Shown one piece after another: positions 1-5,029 of a DNA stretch of 7,239 bases (position 1 is the stretch's first letter; each line of letters starts with the position of its first letter). Made by a program: the position numbers and the translations under genes. This DNA comes from Thermococcus sp. (GTDB taxonomy: Archaea > Methanobacteriota_B > Thermococci > Thermococcales > Thermococcaceae). The notes below the pieces were generated by a model. The model searched no databases. It was not told where the DNA came from and worked only from the letters and a program-made list of their open reading frames with translations. The stretch lies in NCBI GenBank assembly GCA_015522395.1, contig WAMH01000242.1, positions 1-7,239 of the forward strand, read 5' to 3'.

Positions 1-94
1 CTTCTATGGTTTCCCCCTGCGTAGTTACTCCCGTGAAGACCTCTCGTATAACATAGACCCCATCCTCCTCCCATATAACCGCGTGGAGGTTCAT
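1..94 (-). CDS. HicB-like (UPF0150) small protein, N-terminal part only (3' end outside window)
   Basis: The first 31 codons are present, beginning MNLHAVIWEEDGVYVIREVF and continuing TGVTTQGETIE before the window edge. The pattern (a beta strand starting with a hydrophobic run, an acidic turn EEDG, VYVIREVF, then G-V-T-T-Q-G-E-T-I-E) matches the partial RNase-H-like fold of HicB antitoxins and their relatives, where the strand 'DGYYVA...G..SQGET.EEA' is diagnostic. HicB normally neutralises the mRNA-cleaving toxin HicA. Whether a hicA gene follows beyond base 1, or this is one of the solitary archaeal members, cannot be seen. GGAGGGTGA ends 4 bases before the ATG, and a good TATA box lies about 32 bases upstream. 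This is a family assignment from a fragment, so only moderately certain. Confidence 0.65.
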   Translation of the reverse strand, partial: MNLHAVIWEEDGVYVIREVFTGVTTQGETIE

Positions 95-125
95 GCTCTC
101 ACCCTCCTAAAATTCTGGGCACTCC

Positions 126-133
126 TTTATAAA
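126..133 (-). promoter_or_regulatory. TATA box of the HicB-like gene
   Basis: TTTATAAA stands about 32 bases upstream of the ATG. With the usual archaeal TATA-to-start distance of about 25 bases, transcription would begin near base 104 and give a leader of roughly 10 bases that holds most of the GGAGGGTGA site. This suggests the gene is transcribed on its own, not as a tail of the ribosomal operon. No start site has been measured. Confidence 0.55.
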
Positions 134-168
134 CTCACCTAATACCTGAGGAACGCATGAGAAAGCTA

Positions 169-184
169 GTTCAAATGGATGAAC
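169..184. repeat. Short inverted repeat upstream of the HicB-like gene
   Basis: GTTCA and TGAAC form a 5-base perfect inverted repeat around a 6-base centre, about 36 bases upstream of the TATA box. HicB-type proteins can bind their own promoter, so an operator is conceivable, but a repeat this short can occur by chance and it lies rather far from the TATA box. Confidence 0.25.
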
Positions 185-239
185 CCTCGACAGGCGCAAA
201 TTAAGTGAGGAAACCCCAAGACACTACCAGAAGAAGGTA

Positions 240-257
240 TGAGGCCAGAAGGCCTCA
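240..257 (-). terminator. Perfect hairpin at the rpl14e stop codon, candidate 3' end of the operon
   Basis: On the minus strand TGAGGCC-TTCT-GGCCTCA forms a 7-base-pair perfect stem with a 4-base loop. It begins exactly with the TGA stop of rpl14e and is followed by a pyrimidine-rich stretch (ACCTTCTTCTGG), though not by a strong T run. Archaeal termination mainly needs T-rich tracts, so this may instead be a transcript-end stabiliser or processing signal. Confidence 0.4.
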
Positions 258-506
258 CTCAAGGCTGATTCCAGCGCTCTCAAGGGCGGCCTTGACGGCC
301 TCGTCGTCGGCGCCGCGCTCGATGTTCACTCTCTCGGGGAGCGGCTCGAGGTGCTTGACGTTCATCCTCCTGCGCTTGACCTTGTTCAGTCCAGCGCCGG
401 TAACGAGGACGAAGTTCCTGTCGATGACGTCAACGACGACGACCTTCTGGCCGGCCCTCCTTCCGGCGATAACGACGGCAATCCTTCCAACTTCCATAGC
501 TGGCAT
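255..506 (-). CDS. rpl14e: Large ribosomal subunit protein eL14 (L14e)
   Basis: An 83-residue archaeal eL14, full length for the short archaeal form. It is a 50S protein carrying a KOW-type SH3-like RNA-binding barrel: EVGRIAVVIAGRRAGQKVVVVDV (5-27) is the KOW region, then NFVLVTGAG (31-39) and the basic KVKRRRMNVKHLEPLP (42-57). The C-terminus ends in a short helix (DDEAVKAALESAGISLE). The ATG directly follows the cmk TGA with no gap, and GGAGGTGG inside cmk lies 5 bases upstream, so translation is probably coupled to cmk. It is the last gene of the cluster: a perfect hairpin overlaps its stop codon. In other Thermococcales I expect the pseudouridine synthase gene cbf5/truB to follow; it is not seen here before the window ends. 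Confidence 0.95.
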   Translation of the reverse strand: MPAMEVGRIAVVIAGRRAGQKVVVVDVIDRNFVLVTGAGLNKVKRRRMNVKHLEPLPERVNIERGADDEAVKAALESAGISLE

Positions 507-1100
507 TCATACCACCTCCGATTTTTTGTTGCCCGGGTTTGAACCCGACCCCGCGTCACCGTCGGGGTACAGGTGGTCGATGGCCGCCTTCACAATCGCG
601 AAGACGCCATCCGGATTCCAGTGGGCTGTGTTGATGATTAAATCGTAAATCGACTTATCGTCGATGTCAATCCCGTAGAGGTTTAAATACCTTTTCCTGT
701 TCTGTTTTTCCCTTTCGGCGATCTGCATGAAGGCCTCCTCAACGGAGATGCCCTCCCTCCGGGCGACCCTCTTTGCACGCTCCATTATAGGGGCATCCAG
801 CCATATCTTGAGGTCGGCGTTCTCGACCATCCAGCCGGCGAGACGGCCCTCGATGACAACGTTGCATTCCTTGGCTGCCTCGACCTGGCGCTTGTCAACC
901 TCGCGGTCAATCTCGGGGTGGAGCTCCACGTACTTCTGGAACTCCTCGAGGGTCATGCCAAGCTCCTTCGCCATCTGGCGGAAGATCAAACCGGCGTATA
1001 TGTGCTTGAAGCCATAGTGCCTGGCCAGGTTCCTACAGAGCGTTGTGGTGCCCGAACCAGCTAAACCGCTGACGGTTATGACGAGGCAGCCCTTCGGCAT
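507..1100 (-). CDS. cmk: Cytidylate kinase, archaeal type (CMP/dCMP kinase)
   Basis: A 197-residue archaeal cytidylate kinase, which phosphorylates CMP (and dCMP) with ATP for nucleotide synthesis in the cytoplasm. The P-loop is GLAGSGTTT (12-20): the usual Walker A lysine is replaced by threonine, as I recall for archaeal Cmk, so the gene need not be defective. Other features are VVIEGRLAGWM (81-91), LDAPIMERAKRV (101-112), the Arg-rich EREKQNRKRYLNLYGID (129-145) and YDLIINT (152-158), together forming the NMP-kinase fold. The last about 14 residues (SGSNPGNKKSEVV) are polar and look like a disordered tail; I recall relatives being slightly shorter. The final codons carry the GGAGGTGG ribosome-binding site of rpl14e, whose ATG abuts the cmk TGA. 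It starts 9 bases after rpl34e. Confidence 0.95.
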   Translation of the reverse strand: MPKGCLVITVSGLAGSGTTTLCRNLARHYGFKHIYAGLIFRQMAKELGMTLEEFQKYVELHPEIDREVDKRQVEAAKECNVVIEGRLAGWMVENADLKIWLDAPIMERAKRVARREGISVEEAFMQIAEREKQNRKRYLNLYGIDIDDKSIYDLIINTAHWNPDGVFAIVKAAIDHLYPDGDAGSGSNPGNKKSEVV

Positions 1101-1109
1101 GGAAACCCC

Positions 1110-1382
1110 TCAGAGGGCTACTCCGGCCCTAACCTGGGCCTTCATGACCTTCCTCATGCAGCTGGGGCAGAGGTTTGGATAGGGCCTCTCCGGCCGCTTA
1201 GCGGTCTTCGGGAGCTTTCTGAGCTGGCTTGGCCTTCCGCGTGGAACACCGTTTAGCGGCCTTCCGCACATGGCGCAGTGGGCCACCTTCGGCTTCTTCC
1301 TCTCGAAGTGCAGGACGGTCCTTCCGCCAGGAGTGCGGACGTACTTTCTCTTCCATGACCTTGACCTGTACATCGGCTTCAT
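1110..1382 (-). CDS. rpl34e: Large ribosomal subunit protein eL34 (L34e), zinc-binding
   Basis: A 90-residue archaeal eL34, a 50S protein found only in archaea and eukaryotes. The basic N-terminus, MKPMYRSRSWKRKYVRTPGG, is diagnostic of the family. A four-cysteine zinc ribbon is visible as CAMC (C36, C39) and CPSC (C72, C75), with the conserved GRPLNGVPRGRPSQLRKLPK between them. All four ligands are intact. The ATG is preceded by GAGGTGA with 4 bases of spacing. A 41-base spacer after the DUF106 gene contains a T/A-rich box that might be a promoter. The cmk gene begins 9 bases after its TGA. Confidence 0.95.
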   Translation of the reverse strand: MKPMYRSRSWKRKYVRTPGGRTVLHFERKKPKVAHCAMCGRPLNGVPRGRPSQLRKLPKTAKRPERPYPNLCPSCMRKVMKAQVRAGVAL

Positions 1383-1414
1383 GCTCTCACCTCGGCTTTC
1401 CTTTTAGGGGAGCG

Positions 1415-1426
1415 TTTTTAAATTTA
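1415..1426 (-). promoter_or_regulatory. Candidate internal promoter of rpl34e-cmk-rpl14e
   Basis: The 41-base spacer between the DUF106 gene and rpl34e opens with TAAATTTAAAAA on the minus strand, which includes the stop codon. Read as a TATA box, it would place the start near base 1394, just ahead of the GAGGTGA of rpl34e. The A/T content is high and there is no clear BRE, so this is weaker than the adkA box. Confidence 0.35.
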
Positions 1427-1951
1427 TCCCATGTCCAGAAGTTTCCTGAGGATATATCCGACTGCCATCGAGGTCAGCATGTACCATCCAAGGTAGCCAA
1501 GCTCGTTTGCCGGAAGGGCGGAGTGATACATCCTGTGGAACCAGTCGAAGAGGAAGAAGTTGAAGGGTGCCTTAACTATACCAACCTCGATGTACCACCT
1601 CTTGAGCCATCCCCAGAAAATCCAGAAAACGGGGAGAGTGAGGAGGGTGACTTTTAGGGTCGTGTCCTTCATCACCTCGCTCTGGAGTTTCATCAGCTCC
1701 ATCTGTTCCTTCTGGAGCTTCTTAAGCTGCTTCTCGTCCTTGGCCTTTTGAGCCTCGCGGTACTTCTTCTGGAACTCCTTGCTCTTCTTCTGGAGCATCT
1801 TAACCTTCTCCTGGTCAACGAGAACGTAGTTGAGAAGGGTAAAGAAGGCACCGAGGATTATACCCGCTATGGTTATGACCACCACGGGGCTGTGGGACTG
1901 TATAAGCGGTCCAAATATACCGTCTAGGAACTCGTATATACCGCTAAGCAT
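1424..1951 (-). CDS. DUF106 membrane protein, archaeal Oxa1/YidC/Get1/EMC3 superfamily insertase-like protein
   Basis: A 175-residue membrane protein with the minimal layout of the DUF106 family. Transmembrane segment 1 is at about 22-45. A long charged, Lys/Gln/Glu-rich coiled coil follows at about 46-95 (QKKYREAQKAKDEKQLKKLQ within it), then transmembrane segment 2 at about 98-116, an amphipathic aromatic stretch (FNFFLFDWFHRMYH, 130-143) and segment 3 at about 152-170. Archaeal members such as M. jannaschii Mj0480 were shown to be YidC-like, and the family was linked to eukaryotic Get1, EMC3 and TMCO1. A role in membrane protein insertion at the ribosome, alongside SecY, is therefore inferred. 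The start overlaps the adkA end by 8 bases, with AAGGAG just ahead, so translation is probably coupled. The specific clients are unknown. Confidence 0.9.
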   Translation of the reverse strand: MLSGIYEFLDGIFGPLIQSHSPVVVITIAGIILGAFFTLLNYVLVDQEKVKMLQKKSKEFQKKYREAQKAKDEKQLKKLQKEQMELMKLQSEVMKDTTLKVTLLTLPVFWIFWGWLKRWYIEVGIVKAPFNFFLFDWFHRMYHSALPANELGYLGWYMLTSMAVGYILRKLLDMG

Positions 1952-2534
1952 ACTCCTTCACCGCCAGATCAAGCACTTCAACAAGCTCATTAACGGCCTC
2001 TTCAAGGCCCTTGTCCTCGTGGTTCTCAATTATCTTAACGAGTGCGCGTGAGTGCATCGCGTAGCTCACGGCAGCGGCCCTGTTCAGGTCTTGATGCCTC
2101 TCTATCTGTTCCTCCGTCTCGACATCGCGGTCGCGCTTTAGATCACGGAGGCGCCTTCCGAGGATCTCACTGGGGGTGGCCTCGATTATAACTATGAAGT
2201 TCGGGTTTATAACCTCGATGACCTCCTTGGGGAATCCAAGGAGGTAACCGACGGGGGTTCTTATGGTGGCGTGTGTGTCTATCAGAACGGGCTCGCTCTG
2301 AGATATCTCCACTATCCTTCTAGCGGCCTTCATCTGAAGCTCCTTCTGAACGTCGGGGTCGAGCTTCCTCATCTCGTCCCTGTGGCTCACCAGGCCAGCC
2401 TTCACGGCTTCCTCGAACATAAGGTCACCGAAGTTAACCAATCTGAACCTAGCCCGGGTTTTTCTCAGGGCGAGTCTGGTGATGGTGCTCTTACCCACCC
2501 CTGGGATACCAGTTATCATGACGACAAACGGCAT
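1944..2534 (-). CDS. adkA: Archaeal adenylate kinase (AdkA)
   Basis: A 196-residue archaeal-type adenylate kinase that interconverts ATP + AMP and 2 ADP. This family is only distantly related to bacterial Adk and its members form trimers in studied archaea. The Walker A loop is GIPGVGKST at residues 9-17, with K15 contacting phosphate. The DTHATIRTPVGYL segment (86-98) is a family hallmark near the AMP site, and an Arg-rich short lid, RRLRDLKRDRDVET (127-140), follows. The preceding GTG (2535-2537) is in frame, but the ATG at 2532-2534 has a better spaced GGGTGA site (6 bases) and gives the usual MPFVV start. A 76-base spacer with a TATA-like box separates it from secY, and its TAG overlaps the next gene by 8 bases. 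Confidence 0.95.
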   Translation of the reverse strand: MPFVVMITGIPGVGKSTITRLALRKTRARFRLVNFGDLMFEEAVKAGLVSHRDEMRKLDPDVQKELQMKAARRIVEISQSEPVLIDTHATIRTPVGYLLGFPKEVIEVINPNFIVIIEATPSEILGRRLRDLKRDRDVETEEQIERHQDLNRAAAVSYAMHSRALVKIIENHEDKGLEEAVNELVEVLDLAVKEYA

Positions 2535-2540
2535 CACGCT

Positions 2541-2546
2541 TCACCC
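2541..2546 (-). promoter_or_regulatory. Ribosome-binding site that decides the adkA start
   Basis: GGGTGA is spaced 6 bases from the ATG at 2534 but only 3 from the GTG at 2537. The ATG is therefore preferred and gives the usual family N-terminus. Confidence 0.6.
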
Positions 2547-2578
2547 GGAAGGCTTCTGGAAGAAGTAACCGAGCGGGG

Positions 2579-2585
2579 TTTAAAA
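2579..2585 (-). promoter_or_regulatory. Candidate internal promoter of adkA
   Basis: In the 76-base spacer between secY and adkA the minus strand reads CAAAACCTTTTAAACC. AAAACC resembles a BRE and TTTTAAA a TATA box. A start about 25 bases downstream would give a leader of about 20 bases that includes the adkA ribosome-binding site. It would allow adkA and the DUF106 gene to be expressed apart from the ribosomal genes. Confidence 0.5.
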
Positions 2586-2593
2586 GGTTTTGT

Positions 2594-2608
2594 GAAAGAA
2601 AAGAAAGG
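2594..2608 (-). terminator. T-rich tract after secY, weak candidate terminator
   Basis: Directly after the secY TGA the minus strand reads CCTTTCTTTTCTTTC, with three short T runs. Archaeal RNA polymerase can terminate at T-rich tracts without a hairpin. Runs of only three to four T suggest partial read-through at most. It lies just before the candidate adkA promoter, which fits a boundary between two transcription units. Confidence 0.3.
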
Positions 2609-2610
2609 CA

Positions 2611-4059
2611 TCACTTGCTGAAGAACTTCCTCAGCGCCGGGAACATCTCCGTTGCCTGCTCCCTTGCTATCTCCTCGTAGAACCTGTAGAGTATACCGAC
2701 CGTAAGGAGGATTCCCGTTCCAGTACCAAGCGCCCCTAGGAAGTCCGCGAGCACTGCAACTATCGCCAGTGTGAACGAACCCCAGAACGTAACGTAGGGT
2801 ATGTACCTGTTGAGCACCCTCTCCAGTATCCTCGGGTCCCTCCTGAAACCTGGTATCTGGAGTCCAGCCTGCTGGAGCTGCCTGGCTATGCTCTTGGCAT
2901 CGAGTCCTGTGAGCTCAACCCACAGGAAACCGAAGACGATGGACCAGAATATCGTCATCAGCGCGTAGACCGTTGCCCTCCATGGATCCGCTATGACGTG
3001 GTAGATATCCATTGGTGGATAAAGATAGGTAACAAGTCCCGTCAGAGGATAGCCGTTCTTGTCGAAGGTTCCAAGGAAGGTGTAGCCGTAGTTGTTGAGC
3101 AACCTGGCCCAGAGCTGGACGTTTGCGTAGAGGGCCAAGGTGAGGATTATCGGTATGTTGCTGACGTACATGAACCTTATTGGATACCTGCCGCGAACGG
3201 TAACACGGCCGTAGCTGAGCGGTATCTCGACGCGCATGCTCTCGAGGTAGACCACGATGAGGAAGACTATTATGGTCGCGGTCAAGTCCACCATATCCGG
3301 CAGCGGGCCCCTGTAGATAGCCCCCGTGAGGTCGCCGTGGACGAGGTGCTGTATGAAAGCCGGTATCGCGCCGACTATGGCCGGTCCGCCGGTCAGAGGG
3401 TCTATGTACTGGTTGGTGGTGAACGGGTTGAGGGACTTAACTACAACCGTCTGGGAAACCCCCGCCGCGATGAAGAGGCTGATACCGCTTCCAATACCCC
3501 ATTTGCTCACCATTTCATCGAGGAGGATGAGCATGGTAGAGGCAAACCCAAGCTGGAGCATGATGAGGGTGGCCAGACCGAGACCTATGAACACGACACC
3601 TTCGGGGGTGGTGACCGTTTGAAAGGCACCGATGCTGGTGTTGACCTTTCCAAACGCCCCGGCAAAGACGTATATCGCCGCCTCGAAGAAGCTCATGAAC
3701 ACCGCAAAGAGCTTCTGGGTGGCCTGATAGAACCTCCTGTCCTCGGGATTGGAGAGGTCAAGCTTCACTATCTCAGAACCGACAAGAAGCTGCATTATAA
3801 TGCTCGCGGTAACGATAGGACCAATACCAAGGGTGAGAAGTGAACCGTTCCTACCGGCCAAAACGAACCTCAGAGTGGCGAAGTAATCTTGTATGTTCTT
3901 AGGGATTCCGTAGAGCGGAATCTCGGCGAGTATGAAGTAGAGCAACAGGACAATACCCGTCCACATGAATTTTTCCTTGAGAGGAACGTGCCTCCTTGGC
4001 CGCTCAACCTCGGGAAAATACCTTTCCAGGGCGTAGATTATGTCCCTAGTCTTGCCCAT
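2611..4059 (-). CDS. secY: Protein translocase subunit SecY (Sec61 alpha)
   Basis: A 482-residue SecY, the channel subunit of the SecYE-beta translocon in the cytoplasmic membrane; it exports and inserts proteins as the ribosome docks. Ten hydrophobic segments can be seen at roughly 33-50, 78-95, 117-136, 155-180, 190-206, 258-272, 298-313, 362-382, 420-440 and 445-458. Residues about 51-75 should form the plug, followed by the conserved LTLGIGPIVTASIIMQLL. The family signature GIGSGISLFIAAG lies at 188-200. Basic cytosolic loops at about 283-296 (YGRVTVRGRYP) and 383-418 are the ribosome-contact loops. The frame extends three codons to a GTG (4066-4068), but GGTGGGTG places the better start at ATG 4057-4059. 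It follows rpl15 after 33 bases. Confidence 0.97.
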   Translation of the reverse strand: MGKTRDIIYALERYFPEVERPRRHVPLKEKFMWTGIVLLLYFILAEIPLYGIPKNIQDYFATLRFVLAGRNGSLLTLGIGPIVTASIIMQLLVGSEIVKLDLSNPEDRRFYQATQKLFAVFMSFFEAAIYVFAGAFGKVNTSIGAFQTVTTPEGVVFIGLGLATLIMLQLGFASTMLILLDEMVSKWGIGSGISLFIAAGVSQTVVVKSLNPFTTNQYIDPLTGGPAIVGAIPAFIQHLVHGDLTGAIYRGPLPDMVDLTATIIVFLIVVYLESMRVEIPLSYGRVTVRGRYPIRFMYVSNIPIILTLALYANVQLWARLLNNYGYTFLGTFDKNGYPLTGLVTYLYPPMDIYHVIADPWRATVYALMTIFWSIVFGFLWVELTGLDAKSIARQLQQAGLQIPGFRRDPRILERVLNRYIPYVTFWGSFTLAIVAVLADFLGALGTGTGILLTVGILYRFYEEIAREQATEMFPALRKFFSK

Positions 4060-4065
4060 GATTAA

Positions 4066-4073
4066 CACCCACC
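4066..4073 (-). promoter_or_regulatory. Ribosome-binding site that decides the secY start
   Basis: GGTGGGTG lies 6 bases before the ATG at 4059. The alternative GTG (4068-4066) is part of this sequence and has the GGTGG directly abutting, too close to serve it. The match is less perfect than at the ribosomal genes. Confidence 0.6.
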
Positions 4074-4092
4074 GGAGGTTAAATTAAAGGGA

Positions 4093-4539
4093 TCAGGCGA
4101 GGATGACCTCGCCGCCAACTGCCTTGATCTTCTCCTCGGCCCTGGGGGTTACGTAGTAGGCCTTGATGGCAATGGGCCTTGTGAGTTTCCCTGAGCCAAG
4201 AACCTTATCGACACCGAGCTGGGTTGTGTCGACGATTATCCTCCCATCCTCCTCGTAGGCTATTCCCGCGTCGAGGAAGAGCTGGAGGTTCTCGTCGATG
4301 TCGCTGAGGTTTATGGCCTGGGGGGTGTACTGAACGGCTTTAGGCCTGTGGAAGCCGTGCTTACCGAGGTGATTTGGGGCGTATTTGATAACCCAAGTCC
4401 ACTTGGTGTTCTTCCTCTTTCCGGTTCCGGCCATTCCCTTACCGCCCTTGCTTCCACCGCCGCGGTGCTTCTTCTTGCATCCCCATCCGTGAGTGTGACT
4501 CCCGCGGAGCTTCCTAACCTTCTTCTTTCTCCTTATCAT
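4093..4539 (-). CDS. rpl15: Large ribosomal subunit protein uL15 (L15)
   Basis: A 148-residue uL15, which binds 23S rRNA and is a late assembly protein of the 50S subunit. The N-terminal third is a glycine- and lysine-rich tail that would thread into rRNA: RRKKKVRKLRGSHTHGWG (3-20), then HRGGGSKGGKGMAGTGKRK (25-43). The globular part follows, with YAPNHLGKHGFHRP (53-66) and a C-terminal fold ending in AIKAYYVTPRAEEKIKAVGGEVILA, where the final helix and strand are typical of the family. The ATG is preceded by GAGGTGG, which overlaps the rpl30 TGA; the gap is 11 bases. It is the last ribosomal protein before secY, the usual order in both archaea and bacteria. Confidence 0.95.
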   Translation of the reverse strand: MIRRKKKVRKLRGSHTHGWGCKKKHRGGGSKGGKGMAGTGKRKNTKWTWVIKYAPNHLGKHGFHRPKAVQYTPQAINLSDIDENLQLFLDAGIAYEEDGRIIVDTTQLGVDKVLGSGKLTRPIAIKAYYVTPRAEEKIKAVGGEVILA

Positions 4540-4550
4540 CTCTCGCCACC

Positions 4551-5018
4551 TCAGAGCATTCTCTCAATGAGCTCGTTAATCTTCTCGCCACGGTAGCCGA
4601 GCGCTCCACCCTCCTTAAAGCTGCGCTTCTTGGTCCCCTTGAGGCCTCCCCTCGGCGGGTGAAGCCTGAAGACGGGCTTGATGTTCGGTAAATCTGTGAG
4701 CTTCATCTCGCCGTTGACGACCTTCTCCGCGAACTCGTCGATGGTCATTCCGAGCTTCTCCCTGACGTACTCCTCTGTGACAGGCTTGTTGCCTATGAGC
4801 CTACCACGCTTTCTGATGAGGGCCGCGAGGGTCTCCTTGTCGATCTCGCCCCAGGTTATGTAGTCCTTGACCTTCTGGACCATGCCCTTGTAGCTCGGGG
4901 TGTCGTCGACGAGGACGAGGTGGTTTATCCTATGGAGGCGGAGCATAGCTAAGGTGTCCCTCACTTCACCCTTCGCCCTTATCCCGCTCCTAAGCCTGAT
5001 GAGCGCAAGCTTTGCCAT
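4551..5018 (-). CDS. rpl30: Large ribosomal subunit protein uL30 (L30, archaeal long form)
   Basis: A 155-residue uL30. The bacterial protein is about 60 residues; archaeal and eukaryotic forms (eukaryotic L7) carry a long C-terminal extension, and this length matches the archaeal class. The ferredoxin-like L30 core covers about 1-60 with LALIRLRSGIRAKGEVRDTL (residues 4-23) and the conserved LRLHRINHLVLVDDTPSYKGMV. The extension (61-155) contains IRKRGRLIGNKPVTEEYV and the basic FRLHPPRGGLKGTKKRSF segment, typical of rRNA contacts. The ATG follows a perfect GAGGTGA with 6 bases of spacing, and the stop of rps5 lies 11 bases upstream. It belongs to the same transcription unit as rps5 and rpl15. 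Confidence 0.95.
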   Translation of the reverse strand: MAKLALIRLRSGIRAKGEVRDTLAMLRLHRINHLVLVDDTPSYKGMVQKVKDYITWGEIDKETLAALIRKRGRLIGNKPVTEEYVREKLGMTIDEFAEKVVNGEMKLTDLPNIKPVFRLHPPRGGLKGTKKRSFKEGGALGYRGEKINELIERML

Positions 5019-5029
5019 CTCCTCTCACC

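Noticed and set aside
225..239. Second possible small stem TACC...GGTA next to the rpl14e hairpin
   Set aside because: Only four base pairs around a seven-base loop; too weak to call a structure.
95..254. Search for a tRNA, box C/D RNA or another small RNA in the 160-base non-coding stretch
   Set aside because: No cloverleaf, no convincing RTGATGA/CTGA pair and no repeat-spacer pattern were found. Only the stop-codon hairpin, a short inverted repeat and the TATA box stand out.
205..648. Plus-strand open frame over rpl14e and the cmk end
   Set aside because: It is antisense to two recognised genes and has no family resemblance or start signal; it is a by-product of GC-rich coding sequence.
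682..689. TTTAAATA on the plus strand (TATTTAAA on the minus) inside cmk, looking like a TATA box
   Set aside because: It encodes the conserved RYLNLYG of Cmk, so the sequence is explained by coding need. A promoter for rpl14e or an antisense RNA cannot be excluded but has no further support.
1931..1940. TATATA near the start of the DUF106 gene
   Set aside because: It is within the coding sequence a few codons after the ATG and too far downstream to drive this gene.
2998..3843. Long open frame on the plus strand (281 codons)
   Set aside because: It lies wholly antisense to secY, has an odd composition (many E, H, D, R, Y) and no ribosome-binding site. SecY in the other strand is unmistakable.
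4079..4091. CCTTTAATTTAA in the rpl15/secY spacer as a possible secY promoter
   Set aside because: It lies only about 20-25 bases from the secY ATG, which would place the start at or inside the gene and exclude the ribosome-binding site. A/T-rich spacer is a simpler reading.
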